Shown in pieces: positions 33,786 to 42,344 of a stretch of 64,000 nt of DNA. Below the pieces are notes generated by a model. The model searched no databases, was not told where the DNA came from, and saw nothing but the letters and a program-made list of their open reading frames with translations. Positions within the stretch are counted from its first letter, which is position 1. Each line of letters starts with the position of its first letter. The translations under genes were made by a program, and so were the position numbers. The DNA is from Chloroflexota bacterium. Its GTDB lineage: Bacteria; Chloroflexota; Anaerolineae; Promineifilales; Promineifilaceae. The DNA lies in the NCBI GenBank assembly GCA_022616275.1, contig JAKEFB010000042.1:158077-222076 (forward strand). The letters run 5' to 3'.

Positions 33786-36143
33786 ATGGCGACGCAGTTT
33801 TTTGGGGAGCGGATAAGAAGGAATGAGGACCCGCGGTTGCTGACGGGGCAGGCGCTGTTTGTGGACGACGTGCATTTGCCGGGGATGGCTCACGTGGCTT
33901 TTTTGCGTAGCCCTCATGCCCATGCCCGAATTGTAAAGATTGACGTCTCGGCCGCCCTGGAGGTCGAGGGAGTGGTTGCGGTCTACACGGCGGCCGACTT
34001 GGGCGATTACTGGAAGCCGGGACCGCTGCTGGTGCCACCACCGCCGGTAGAGGGTAAGGTCTTCAACGAACGGACGCAGGTGCCGCTGGCCAGGGATAAG
34101 GTCCGCTTTGTCGGCGAGCCGGTGGTGATGGTGGTGGCGGAGAGCCGCTATGTGGCCGAGGATGCGGCCGAGCGCATCTGGGTGGAGTATGACTCGCTGC
34201 CGGCCGTGGTGGAGCTGGAGGCGGCCCTGCAGGAGGGGGTGGCGCTGGTCCACGAGGACGTGGGATCTAACGTCGCCGCCCACGTGGTCCAGATCAAGGG
34301 CGACTACGCGGCCATCCGCGACCAGGCCCACCTGATCGTCCGGCGGTGCCTGGACTACGACCGGGGCACGGCCGCGGCGATGGAGAATCGCGGCATCGTC
34401 GCCGAATGGGACCCGCGTGGCCAGCGGTTGACCGTCTGGGATACCACTCAGGCTCCGATTCCTATTCGCAACGGCCTGGCCGGGATGTTGGACCTATCTG
34501 AGAACCAGGTGCGGGTCATCGCCCCGTTCATCGGCGGCGGTTTTGGCCCCAAGATCATGATGTTTTACCAGGAGGAAGTGCTCGTTCCCTGGGCGGCGAT
34601 GCAGCTCAACCGGCCGGTCAAGTGGATTGAGGACCGGTCGGAAAATTTTGTGGCTACTACCCACGAGCGGGGCCAGATTCACGAGGCTGAAATGGCGCTG
34701 GACCAGGACGGCCGCATTCTGGGGATCCACGACGTTTTTCTGCACGACGCCGGGGCGTACGTGCCCTACGGCCTGACCGTGCCGTTGAACAGCCAGTGTA
34801 CGCTCCTTGGCCCTTACCACGTTCCCAACTACACTAGTGAGTTTACGGCCGTTTTTACGAACAAGAGCATCGTCACGCCGTACCGAGGGGCCGGCCGGCA
34901 GCACGGGGTTTTCGTCATGGAACGGCTGCTGGATATTGCCGCGCGGGAGTTGGGGCTGGACCGCAACGAGATCCGCCGCCGCAACTATATTCCGCCGGAC
35001 GCTTTCCCTTACGACAACAAAATCATTTACCAGGACTTTGCCCCCCTGGTCTATGACAGCGGCAACTACCAGCCGATCCTGGACAAGGCCCTGGCTATGA
35101 TCGGCTACGACGAGTTTGTTAAGGAGATCCAGCCCAAGGCCCGCGCCGAAGGGCGGCGGCTGGGCATTGGCGTGGTCTCCTACGTCGAAGGGACGGGTAT
35201 TGGCCCGTACGAAGGGGCCAGGGTCCAGGTGCAGGCCAGCGGCAAGGTTAGCGTGGTGACGGGGGTGGGCACGCAGGGCCAGGGGCATTTTACCAGCTTT
35301 GCCCAAATTGTGGCTGACCAGGTGGGCGTGGAGGTGGGCGACGTGGAGGTGGTGACCGGCGACACCGACCAGTTTCATTGGGGGACGGGCACGTTTGCCA
35401 GTCGGGGGGCGGTGGTGGCCGGCAACGCCATCAACGAGGCGGCCAGGGACGTGCAGCGGAAGATTTTGCATCTTGCCGGCGAATTGCTGGAAGCGGCCGA
35501 AGAGGACCTGGAGATCGTCAAGGGCGAGGTGCGGGTGAAGGGGGCGCCCGGCCGGGCCATTTCGCTGGGCCAACTGGCGCAGGAAGCCAACCCACTGCGG
35601 GGGGCGGTCAAGCCGGGCACGGAACCTGGCCTGGAAGCAACCAACTACTTTGGCCCGGCCCGAGGGGCGACGGCCAGCGGCGTTCACGCCGGCATTGTCG
35701 AGGTGGACCCGGAGACGCTGGATGTGAAGTTTTTGAAGTACGTGGTGGTGCATGATTGCGGCCGGGTCATTAACCCGCTCATCCTGGACGGCCAGGTGCA
35801 GGGCGGGGTGGCCCAGGGGATCGGCAATGCCTTTTACGAGGAGCTGGTCTACGACGAGAACGGCCAGTTGCTCAACGGCTCGTTCATGGACTTCCTGCTG
35901 CCCACGGCGCTGGACGTGCCGCGCGTGGAGGTGGGCCATGAGGAGACGCCATCGCCCCTGAACCCGTTGGGGATTAAGGGGGCCGGCGAAGCCGGGGCGA
36001 TTCCTACCGGGGCGCTCTTTGCCCAGGCGGTGGAGGACGCGCTGGAGAACCGGGTGGAAATCCTGGAAATTCCGCTCAACCCCAGCCGGTTGTGGGAATT
36101 GGTGCAGGCGGCCGGACGTGGAGGAAAATCGGAAGCTGTCTAG
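33786..36143 (+). CDS. Molybdenum hydroxylase large subunit (form II CoxL-like)
   Basis: The 785-aa catalytic subunit binds the molybdopterin cofactor in the xanthine-dehydrogenase/aldehyde-oxidase family. Visible motifs are GERIRRNEDPRLLTGQ at the N-terminus, FIGGGFGPKI, the active-site loop TPYRGAGRQ near 364, GVGTQGQGHFTSFAQIV, and the catalytic glutamate loop GIKGAGEAGAIPTG near 733. PYRGAGR is of the form II type, so true CO dehydrogenase (which has a Cys in this loop) is unlikely. It probably hydroxylates an N-heterocycle or aldehyde. Its FAD and Fe-S subunits are 15 kb upstream. Confidence 0.93.
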   Translation: MATQFFGERIRRNEDPRLLTGQALFVDDVHLPGMAHVAFLRSPHAHARIVKIDVSAALEVEGVVAVYTAADLGDYWKPGPLLVPPPPVEGKVFNERTQVPLARDKVRFVGEPVVMVVAESRYVAEDAAERIWVEYDSLPAVVELEAALQEGVALVHEDVGSNVAAHVVQIKGDYAAIRDQAHLIVRRCLDYDRGTAAAMENRGIVAEWDPRGQRLTVWDTTQAPIPIRNGLAGMLDLSENQVRVIAPFIGGGFGPKIMMFYQEEVLVPWAAMQLNRPVKWIEDRSENFVATTHERGQIHEAEMALDQDGRILGIHDVFLHDAGAYVPYGLTVPLNSQCTLLGPYHVPNYTSEFTAVFTNKSIVTPYRGAGRQHGVFVMERLLDIAARELGLDRNEIRRRNYIPPDAFPYDNKIIYQDFAPLVYDSGNYQPILDKALAMIGYDEFVKEIQPKARAEGRRLGIGVVSYVEGTGIGPYEGARVQVQASGKVSVVTGVGTQGQGHFTSFAQIVADQVGVEVGDVEVVTGDTDQFHWGTGTFASRGAVVAGNAINEAARDVQRKILHLAGELLEAAEEDLEIVKGEVRVKGAPGRAISLGQLAQEANPLRGAVKPGTEPGLEATNYFGPARGATASGVHAGIVEVDPETLDVKFLKYVVVHDCGRVINPLILDGQVQGGVAQGIGNAFYEELVYDENGQLLNGSFMDFLLPTALDVPRVEVGHEETPSPLNPLGIKGAGEAGAIPTGALFAQAVEDALENRVEILEIPLNPSRLWELVQAAGRGGKSEAV

Positions 36144-36189
36144 GTTCTTCCGTGTGAGCTGGGGTGGGATGTGTGACGGCGCCGGCCGC

Positions 36190-36326
36190 ACCTGTATTTT
36201 TTGGCCCGGCAATCCCTCTGTGTATGTGGCGATACCAAGGGTTTTGCCGCCATCACCAGTTACAAGTGCCGTTTGGGGACAAGTGATCCGGAGCCTTCAA
36301 GAGTAGACGGGGATGAAGTTTCTTTT
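36190..36326 (+). promoter_or_regulatory. Leader of response regulator 1, duplicated at 38892
   Basis: This stretch from CCTGTATTTTTTGGCCCGGC to the ATG matches the leader of the second regulator. Both copies can form a hairpin: CCC...GGG around GTAT-(GTRGCG)-ATAC (here 36214-36241), and two of the differences fall in the unpaired bases. No known riboswitch is recognised. Confidence 0.5.
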
Positions 36327-37028
36327 ATGAAAGATGTGAAAGTTCTCGTTATTGACGACGATACCCACTTATGTACGCTCCTGGAGATGACGTTTAGCCG
36401 GGTGGGCGCCCACGTTTACATGGCCCATGAGGGCGCCAAGGGCCTGCAGATGCTCTATGCCCACCGGCCGGACCTGGTGATCCTGGATATTATGATGCCG
36501 GGAACGGACGGGTGGGATACATGCCGCCAGATCCGCCAGCTTTCTGACGTGCCTATCATTATGCTGACGGCCCTGCACGACGATAGAGAAATTGTGCGTG
36601 GCCTGGAGGCGGGGGCTGACGATTACGTGAGCAAGCCGTTTAGCGGCGACGTTTTGCTGGCCCGGGCCAGGGCCGTGTTGCGACGAAGTAAATCGTCTGA
36701 TACTGAGGACAAGGGTCTCCTTTACCAGGATGACTACCTTTCCATTGACCTGAATGGCCGGCGCGTAGCGGTGCGCGGCCGGCTAGTCAAACTGAGCGCT
36801 ACCGAGTTTGGCGTGCTGGCTTACTTGCTGCAAAATGCCGGCCGGGTCTGCACCTTTGAGCAAATCCTGACCAACGTCTGGGGAGACGAGTACCGCGACA
36901 GCGCCGACTACGTCCACGTCTATATCTGGCACTTACGGCAAAAATTAGAAGAGAATCCCAAACAACCCAAATATCTCCTCACAGAACACTCCATCGGCTA
37001 TCGTTTTCAGAAACAGCCGGCCGGCTAG
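36327..37028 (+). CDS. OmpR/PhoB-family response regulator, copy 1
   Basis: The 233-aa two-domain regulator has a receiver with acidic pocket D10-D12, phosphorylation site D54 (LVILDIMMPG), T81 and K103, then a winged-helix DNA-binding domain (about 135-230) with LSATEFGVLAYLLQNAGRV and YVHVYIWHLRQKLEENPKQP. No histidine kinase is adjacent, so it is an orphan. A near-identical paralogue with the same leader lies at 39025. The ATG at 36327 is supported because the paralogue starts at the same position of the alignment. Confidence 0.93.
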   Translation: MKDVKVLVIDDDTHLCTLLEMTFSRVGAHVYMAHEGAKGLQMLYAHRPDLVILDIMMPGTDGWDTCRQIRQLSDVPIIMLTALHDDREIVRGLEAGADDYVSKPFSGDVLLARARAVLRRSKSSDTEDKGLLYQDDYLSIDLNGRRVAVRGRLVKLSATEFGVLAYLLQNAGRVCTFEQILTNVWGDEYRDSADYVHVYIWHLRQKLEENPKQPKYLLTEHSIGYRFQKQPAG

Positions 37029-37137
37029 GTAACAGTTCCACCCAGCCAGTGGAATTGGCCGGCTGAAAATGGAAACCCCCCTCAGGGGTTAGGGTAGGTT
37101 GATTGGGGGTCAGCCGAAAACTCCTTCGTTTGTGAAA

Positions 37138-37193
37138 TTTTAAACAAAATTTAAGAATACTTTGAGAGCCTTTAAAGAAGGCCGGGCTATAAT
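37138..37193 (+). promoter_or_regulatory. Candidate OmpR-type operator and promoter of the secreted-protein gene
   Basis: TTTAA occurs at 37139-37143 and 37150-37154, exactly 11 bases apart, in the contexts TTTTAAAC and TTTAAGA; PhoB/OmpR regulators bind such direct repeats. A perfect TATAAT lies at 37188-37193 with no good -35, as expected for an activated promoter. The regulators on either side are obvious candidates. The rest of the 37029-37322 gap shows only a weak hairpin (ACCCC/GGGGT near 37073) and a leader of about 120 nt. Confidence 0.45.
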
Positions 37194-37322
37194 GAAAATA
37201 GCGCGTGTCCAGTACCAGCCGGTGAAACGCACCCGGCCGGAGTAGGGGGCAGTTATTTTTCGAGCTATCCCTATCAAAGCGTATCCAGACTATTTCCAAA
37301 CGAATCAAGGAGTAGATTTAAA

Positions 37323-38801
37323 ATGAGTGCCAGAAAAGTTTTGCTATTGACAGTTGTGTTGTTGTCGCTCGCGGGGGGTTTTGCCGTGTTCCGGCCGGCG
37401 GGAGCCACACACGTGGAGCCGATTCTTATAGCGGACAATCCGTCGTGTGAGGATTTAGGCTATATCTACGGGTTGAAGTTCGATTACCCTGACGATTCTA
37501 CCGGAGGCACGTACCCTATTGGGACGGGAACTGTCAGCTGGTCAACAGACGGAACCTACATGGACTGGAGTTCCACCTTCGGCATTGACGCTGTCATCGT
37601 CAAGGGCGGTTCAAATGCTAACCTGTATATTTACGATCCGCCGGCCGAGTCCTTTGGCGACAGCGGGCTCCATTCACCTATTAACCCCAATAATGGCGAT
37701 CCCTTCGGCCTGAGCCACGTCGAATTTTGCTACGACTATGAAGTCGTGGTGGAGAAGAGCGCCGAAACCTCCTTCACCCGCACCTGGACGTGGATTATTG
37801 ACAAGGTGGGTGATCAAAGTGAGTTGATCCTTTCCCCTGGCCAGACGTTCGCCGTGAACTATGAAGTCACCGTGGACGCAACGTACACCGATAGCGATTG
37901 GGTCGTCAGCGGAACCATCTCCATTTTCAATCCCGATCCAGAAAATGCAGCTACGACCACCGGCGTTGAGGATGTGGTATCCCCGGACATCGTGGCGCCT
38001 GTAGAGTGTGGGGTAACCTTCCCCTATAGTCTGCCAGCAGGCCAAACCCTTGTATGCACCTACAGCACTAATTTACCCGATGGCAGTGACCGCACCAACA
38101 CAGCCACGGTAACTACCAGTGGCGTCGTTGGCGGCGGCAGCGACACGGCGGCCGTTACCTTCGGCGACCCCACGACGGAGGTTGACGAGTGTATTGACGT
38201 GTCCGACACCAACGTTGGCTTCCTGGGAACGGTTTGCGCGGCCGACGCTCCGGTAACCTTTAGCTATAGCCTCGTGGTCGGCCCCTACGATGTTTGCGGC
38301 ACCTACACGGTGGACAATACCGCTTCCTTCGTCAGCAACGACACGGGCGCGACCGGTTCGGACACCTGGACCATCACGGTAGACGTACCGTGCGCCGGCG
38401 GCTGCTCGCTGACGCCCGGCTACTGGAAGACCCATTCCGAGTATGGGCCAGCGCCGTACGACGATACCTGGGCCATGCTGCCCAACGGGGCCGACACGCC
38501 ATTCTTTGACACCGGCCAGAGCTGGTACGAGGTGTTGTGGACGCCACCGGCCGGCGGCAACGCCTATTACATTCTGGCCCATGCTTACATTGCTGCTTAT
38601 CTGAACGGGTTGAACGGCGCGGACACTTCGGCCATCGCTACCGAACTGGCCCACGCGGCCGATCTGCTGAACGAGTACGACGGCAATCCGAAGGCGATGA
38701 GCCAGATCAAGGGGGCGGTGCGGCAGGACTTTATCCAGACGGCCTACGTGCTCGACCAGTACAACAACGGCGCCATTGGCCCCGGCCACTGCTCTGAATA
38801 A
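37323..38801 (+). CDS. Secreted beta-sandwich protein with SLTPGYWKTH C-terminal domain
   Basis: The 492-aa exported protein has a signal peptide (VLLLTVVLLSLAGGFAVF, cleavage near residue 29), an N-terminal Cys-containing region, a DUF11-like beta-sandwich with SAETSFTRTWTWIIDKVGD and NTATVTTSG, and a C-terminal domain from about 360 beginning CSLTPGYWKTHSEYGPAP, seen in many bacterial surface proteins. There is no membrane anchor. It sits between the twin regulators and has an ACCCC/GGGGT hairpin upstream and a strong terminator downstream, so it is a single-gene unit. Function is unknown; an extracellular matrix or adhesion role is a guess. Confidence 0.8.
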   Translation: MSARKVLLLTVVLLSLAGGFAVFRPAGATHVEPILIADNPSCEDLGYIYGLKFDYPDDSTGGTYPIGTGTVSWSTDGTYMDWSSTFGIDAVIVKGGSNANLYIYDPPAESFGDSGLHSPINPNNGDPFGLSHVEFCYDYEVVVEKSAETSFTRTWTWIIDKVGDQSELILSPGQTFAVNYEVTVDATYTDSDWVVSGTISIFNPDPENAATTTGVEDVVSPDIVAPVECGVTFPYSLPAGQTLVCTYSTNLPDGSDRTNTATVTTSGVVGGGSDTAAVTFGDPTTEVDECIDVSDTNVGFLGTVCAADAPVTFSYSLVVGPYDVCGTYTVDNTASFVSNDTGATGSDTWTITVDVPCAGGCSLTPGYWKTHSEYGPAPYDDTWAMLPNGADTPFFDTGQSWYEVLWTPPAGGNAYYILAHAYIAAYLNGLNGADTSAIATELAHAADLLNEYDGNPKAMSQIKGAVRQDFIQTAYVLDQYNNGAIGPGHCSE

Positions 38802-38829
38802 CCTGGCCGAGCATGGCTAACGGTGAAAC

Positions 38830-38862
38830 AAGGGCGACGGGACACACCCCGTCGCCCTTTTT
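38830..38862 (+). terminator. Strong intrinsic terminator
   Basis: AAGGGCGACGGG (38830-38841) pairs with CCCGTCGCCCTT (38848-38859) around ACACAC, and five T residues (38858-38862) follow. It ends the secreted-protein transcript. Confidence 0.92.
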
Positions 38863-38891
38863 GTGTCTGTTGGCCTGGAAAGCGGCGGCCG

Positions 38892-39024
38892 GTCCTGTAT
38901 TTTTGGCCCGGCAATCCCGCTGTGTATGTAGCGATACCAAGGGTTTGCTGCTATCATCATGTAATTGTTACCAGTGCCGTTTGGGTCTGGGGCCTGCAGG
39001 CGTAGACGGGGATGAGGTTTCCTC
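38892..39024 (+). promoter_or_regulatory. Leader of response regulator 2, duplicate of 36190-36326
   Basis: It shares CCTGTATTTTTGGCCCGGCA, the CTGTGTATGT-GCGATACCAAGGG hairpin (38916-38943) and GTAGACGGGGATGA with the first copy. The stems are conserved. The middle (38955-38995) has diverged most. Confidence 0.5.
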
Positions 39025-39732
39025 ATGAAAAACGTGAAAGTTCTGGTTATTGACGACGATACTCATTTATGTGCGCTCCTGAAGACGACGTTTAGCCGGG
39101 CGGGCGCTCACGTTTACGTGGCCTATGGGGGCGCCACGGGACTTCAGATGCTCTATGCGCACCGGCCGGACCTGGTGATCCTGGACATTATGATGCCGGG
39201 AACGAATGGATGGGATATGTGCCGCCAGATTCGCCAGCTTTCTGACGTGCCGATCATTATGTTGACGGCCTTGCAAGACGATAGTGAAATTGTGCGTGGT
39301 CTGGAGGCCGGGGCTGACGATTACGTTACCAAGCCTTTTAGTGGCGACGTTTTGCTGGCCCGGGCACGGGCGGTGTTACGCCGGCATGGATCGGCCGTAT
39401 CGGCCGATACGGCCGATGGAGGAGTTGTTTACGACGATGGTCACCTTTCTATTGACATGGACGGCCGACGGGTAGCGGTGGGCGGCCAGCCGGTCAAGTT
39501 AAGCGCTACCGAGCTTGGCGTGCTGATCTACCTGCTGCAAAACGCCGGCCGGGTCTGCACCTTCGAGCAAATCCTGACCAACGTCTGGGGGGACGAGTAC
39601 CGCGATAGCGCAGATCATGTTCACGTTTATGTCTGGCATTTGCGACAGAAGTTAGAAAAGAACCCCAAACAACCCCAGTATATCCTCACTGAGCCTATCG
39701 GCTACAGTTTTCAGAAGCGGCCGGCCGACTAG
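39025..39732 (+). CDS. OmpR/PhoB-family response regulator, copy 2
   Basis: The 235-aa paralogue of the protein at 36327 keeps the same receiver residues (D10-D12, D54, T81, K103) and the same winged helix (LSATELGVLIYLLQNAGRV, HVHVYVWHLRQKLEKNPKQP). Differences concentrate in the inter-domain linker, where it has SADTAD encoded by a GGCCGTATC/GGCCGATAC stretch. Leader and gene were duplicated together. There is no adjacent kinase. Either regulator could control the secreted-protein gene lying between them. Confidence 0.93.
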   Translation: MKNVKVLVIDDDTHLCALLKTTFSRAGAHVYVAYGGATGLQMLYAHRPDLVILDIMMPGTNGWDMCRQIRQLSDVPIIMLTALQDDSEIVRGLEAGADDYVTKPFSGDVLLARARAVLRRHGSAVSADTADGGVVYDDGHLSIDMDGRRVAVGGQPVKLSATELGVLIYLLQNAGRVCTFEQILTNVWGDEYRDSADHVHVYVWHLRQKLEKNPKQPQYILTEPIGYSFQKRPAD

Positions 39733-39744
39733 TGAGAACTCCTA

Positions 39745-40503
39745 ATGAATTTCACGAATAAAGTGGTGTTGGTGACTGGGGCTTCGCGGGGGATCGGCCG
39801 GGCTATTGCGCAGCAATTTGCCGAAACCGGGGCGCGGGTGGCGCTGCATTACCATCGCAACCGGGCGGCGGCCGAGGAGGCGCTGGCAGCGTTGCCGGGC
39901 GGCCGGCACCACCTGTTCCAGGCCGACCAGGCCAGCCCGGAGGAGACGCAAAGGCTAGTGGAGGCGGTGGTGGCCGAGATGGGCCGGATTGACGTGCTGG
40001 TGAATAACGCCGGGATTTATGAGGAACACCCGCCGGCCGGGGTAAGCTACGGGGCCTGGCAGGCGGCCTGGCAGCAAACGCTGGCGACGAACCTGGTTGG
40101 CCCGGCGAACCTGTGTTACTGTGTGGCCCAACAGATGATCGCTCAGAGCGGCGGCCGGATTGTGAATATTTCCTCGCGGGGCGCTTTTCGCGGCGAGCCG
40201 GACGCGCCGGCTTACGGGGCCAGCAAGGCCGGGCTGAACGCCATGAGCCAGTCGCTGGCTAAGGCGCTGGCGCCGCACGGCATTTTTGTCTGCGTCGTCG
40301 CTCCCGGCTGGGTGGAAACGGACATGGCCGCCGAGACGCTGGCCGGGCCGGCCGGGGCGGAAATCCGGGCGCAAAGCCCACTGAACCGGGTGGCCCGGCC
40401 GGACGAGGTGGCCCGGGCGGTGTTGTTCCTGGCTTCGGAAGGGACCGATTTTCTCACCGGCTGCATTGTGGATGTCAACGGCGCTTCGTATTTGCGGACG
40501 TAA
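39745..40503 (+). CDS. SDR-family NAD(P)-dependent oxidoreductase
   Basis: The 252-aa classical short-chain dehydrogenase has TGASRGIG (11-18), NNAG, the catalytic Ser in [16 protein letters not shown] and the PGWVETDM loop. It reduces or oxidises a keto/hydroxy substrate; similarity to FabG-type enzymes is general. It begins 12 bases after the second regulator and could share its transcript, though no functional tie is evident. The C-terminal CIVDVNGAS fits the family end, so the protein is complete. Confidence 0.9.
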   Translation: MNFTNKVVLVTGASRGIGRAIAQQFAETGARVALHYHRNRAAAEEALAALPGGRHHLFQADQASPEETQRLVEAVVAEMGRIDVLVNNAGIYEEHPPAGVSYGAWQAAWQQTLATNLVGPANLCYCVAQQMIAQSGGRIVNISSRGAFRGEPDAPAYGASKAGLNAMSQSLAKALAPHGIFVCVVAPGWVETDMAAETLAGPAGAEIRAQSPLNRVARPDEVARAVLFLASEGTDFLTGCIVDVNGASYLRT

Positions 40504-40505
40504 CG

Positions 40506-40596
40506 TTAAAAACGCGAATGGCGCAAATAGACGAATGACGCGAATTTTTTATTAATCATTCGCGCCATTCGCTTATTCGCGTGATTCGCGATTAAA
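40506..40596. repeat. CGCGAATG-unit inverted repeat (empty form of the CGAAT family)
   Basis: Left arm: CGCGAATGGCGCAAAT, GACGAATGACGCGAATT. Right arm: ATTCGCGCCATTCGC, TTATTCGCGTGATTCGCG. They are inverted around TTTTATTAATC. The inner edge CGAATTTTTTAT resembles the inner edge of the GxxExxY cassette ends. Confidence 0.8.
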
Positions 40597-40607
40597 ATGA
40601 CCTATCT

Positions 40608-41255
40608 GTGAGCAGTCCTCGTTTTCAAATGCGGCAGTGCCGGCAGGGTGAATGCCGGTTTCGCTTTCCGGCGCCGGCCGGGGGCGCGGAGGGGGAGCGC
40701 TGCCCGCGCTGCGGTGGGCCAACGGATCCGGTTGGGTTGCCCTATAGCGGCCAACGGGCTGAACGGCGAGGTATACCGGCCGGCGGCCCGGCGGTGGAAG
40801 CGCTGCTGGACAACATCCGCAGCATTTACAACGTCGGCTCGATGTTCCGAACGGCCGACGGGGCCGGTATTCGCCACCTGCGCCTGGCCGGCATCACGCC
40901 GACGCCGGCCCATCCCAGGGTGGCCAAAACGGCGCTGGGGGCGGAGCAAAGTGTGCCCTGGAGCTACACTCCTAACGGCCTGGAAGCGGCCGTGGCCCTG
41001 AAGGAAAGAGGCTATCGCCTGTGGGCGCTGGAAGGCGGGCCGCGAGCCGAGCCGCTCTTTACGGCCACCGGGTTGGACGGCCCGCCGATTGTGCTGGTGG
41101 TCGGTAACGAACTGGCCGGTGTGGACCCGGCCGTCCTGGCCGAGTGTGAGCGGGTCTTTTACCTGCCCATGCAGGGGGAGAAAGGATCGTTGAACGTGGT
41201 GGTAGCGTTTGGGATTGCGGCCTACTTTGTGCGTTATAGGCTGGCCGGTTTTTGA
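40608..41255 (+). CDS. TrmH/SpoU-family RNA methyltransferase with zinc ribbon
   Basis: The 215-aa protein has an N-terminal Cys cluster (CRQGECRFRFP ... CPRCGG) likely to bind zinc, followed by a SPOUT domain: DNIRSIYNVGSMFRTADGAG, VLVVGNELAGVDPAVL and LPMQGEKGSLNVVVAFGIA, the three TrmH motifs. It would 2'-O-methylate a ribose in tRNA or rRNA with SAM; the target is unknown. A GTG at 40608 is used; the ATG at 40629 (MRQCRQGECR) is a good alternative because it keeps all four cysteines. Confidence 0.86.
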   Translation: MSSPRFQMRQCRQGECRFRFPAPAGGAEGERCPRCGGPTDPVGLPYSGQRAERRGIPAGGPAVEALLDNIRSIYNVGSMFRTADGAGIRHLRLAGITPTPAHPRVAKTALGAEQSVPWSYTPNGLEAAVALKERGYRLWALEGGPRAEPLFTATGLDGPPIVLVVGNELAGVDPAVLAECERVFYLPMQGEKGSLNVVVAFGIAAYFVRYRLAGF

Positions 41256-41287
41256 ACCTCCCGGAGGTTCCAAACCTCCGGGAGGTT
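41255..41287 (+). terminator. Double AACCTCC(C/G)GGAGGTT palindrome
   Basis: AACCTCCCGGAGGTT (41255-41269) and AACCTCCGGGAGGTT (41273-41287) are each nearly self-complementary and also pair with each other. The element begins at the trmH-like stop codon. It lacks a T-run, so it is a palindromic repeat with possible terminator activity. Confidence 0.6.
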
Positions 41288-41300
41288 GCCAAATGTGCCG

Positions 41301-41328
41301 TTGACAGGGGTGTGGCTTGCAATACAAT
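41301..41328 (+). promoter_or_regulatory. Strong sigma-70-type promoter of the ABC importer
   Basis: TTGACA (41301-41306) and TACAAT (41323-41328) are 16 bases apart. Transcription from about 41335 rules out the upstream TTG at 41317 as the start of the permease gene and supports the ATG at 41350, with a leader of about 15 nt. Confidence 0.75.
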
Positions 41329-41349
41329 AACAGCACCCAGGTCAGTGTT

Positions 41350-42291
41350 ATGACTGATTCCTTGACACACCACCCGGCCGAAGTGGCCAGAAGCAGCAAT
41401 AGAATGACCAGCCTTTCCAGGCCCTCGTGGCAAGTGGCGCGGCCGGTGCGGCGGGCGCTCTCGTTTGTGTTGATGTTGCTGTTGCTGGCCCTGGTCTGGG
41501 AGGGAATGAAGTGGTTGGGCGGCAACCCCTGGCGGCCGGATGCCAATCCGCTGGGCATTGAACACGACCCGCCATACCGCTGGAAAGTTGCCTCTGACCT
41601 TAACCTGCCCCACCTGTGGGACATTGGCCGGGCCTTTTCTGAGCCGGCGCGGCGCAACGGGCCGCCGCTGGTGAACCTCCTGGCCGGGGCCGCCCTTTTC
41701 ACCTTCCGCGAGGCCATTACCGGCTTTTTGTTTGGCGCGTTGCTGGGGCTGCTTCTGGGAACGATCTTTGCCCATTCCGGCCTTTTGGAACGAGGCCTGA
41801 TGCCCTACGTGGTCGCCTCGCAGACTGTCCCTATCCTGGCTATTGCCCCGATGGTCATTATCTGGCTGAAGGCCGGCTGGGTTTCGGTGGCGGTTATTTC
41901 CGCTTACCTGACCTTTTTCCCGGTAACGATTAACACGCTGCGCGGACTGCGCTCGGCGGACCCGGTGGCCCTGGAGCTAATGCGGTCTTACGCCGCCAGT
42001 CGCTGGCAGACGTTGTGGAAGCTGCGCTTCCCGGCCGCCCTGCCGTACATTTTCACGGCGCTGAAAGTCTCGGCCACGGCCAGCGTGGTGGGGGCGATTA
42101 TCGGCGAACTGCCGTCGGGCATTCGCGATGGTCTGGGCGGGGCGATTCTCAACTTTAACCAGTATTACATTAGCGGCCCGTCGAAGCTGTGGGCGGCGAT
42201 TGTGGCCACGGCGGTGATCGGCATTGCCTTTTTTGTCATTATCACTCTCCTGGAGGCGGTGGTGGTGCGCGGGCGGCGGGAAGAGGAGTAA
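41350..42291 (+). CDS. ABC transporter permease 1 (SsuC/ThiX/RibX type)
   Basis: The 313-aa inner-membrane protein has a short cytoplasmic N-terminus and a large first extracytoplasmic segment, then about six spans. The EAA loop that contacts the ATPase is ELMRSYAASRWQTLWKLRFP near residue 208. It belongs to the BPD_transp_1 group used for taurine, sulfonate, thiamine-precursor, riboflavin and pyrimidine uptake. A second, different permease at 43133 suggests a heterodimeric channel. The start is fixed by the promoter at 41301. Confidence 0.9.
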   Translation: MTDSLTHHPAEVARSSNRMTSLSRPSWQVARPVRRALSFVLMLLLLALVWEGMKWLGGNPWRPDANPLGIEHDPPYRWKVASDLNLPHLWDIGRAFSEPARRNGPPLVNLLAGAALFTFREAITGFLFGALLGLLLGTIFAHSGLLERGLMPYVVASQTVPILAIAPMVIIWLKAGWVSVAVISAYLTFFPVTINTLRGLRSADPVALELMRSYAASRWQTLWKLRFPAALPYIFTALKVSATASVVGAIIGELPSGIRDGLGGAILNFNQYYISGPSKLWAAIVATAVIGIAFFVIITLLEAVVVRGRREEE

Positions 42292-42332
42292 TTGGGTAAT
42301 TGGAGATTAGAGATTGGAGATTGGAGATTGGT
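42292..42332. repeat. GGAGATT tandem units
   Basis: TTGGGTAATTGGAGATTAGAGATTGG and further AGATTGG copies fill the gap between permease 1 and the ATPase gene. The period is seven bases; no inverted arm is seen. Confidence 0.65.
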
Positions 42333-42344
42333 GGTTGAGTAACT

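Noticed and set aside
33786-36143. Carbon monoxide dehydrogenase large subunit
   Set aside because: The active-site loop reads PYRGAGR, the form II type, instead of the Cys-containing form I loop needed for the Mo-Cu centre of true CO dehydrogenase; the amidase and cyclase context points to another substrate.
36190-36241. c-di-GMP or cobalamin riboswitch in the duplicated regulator leader
   Set aside because: The conserved cores of those classes are absent; only a short conserved hairpin is seen.
41317-41349. Longer permease start (TTG at 41317)
   Set aside because: It lies between the -35 and -10 of a good promoter, upstream of the expected transcription start.
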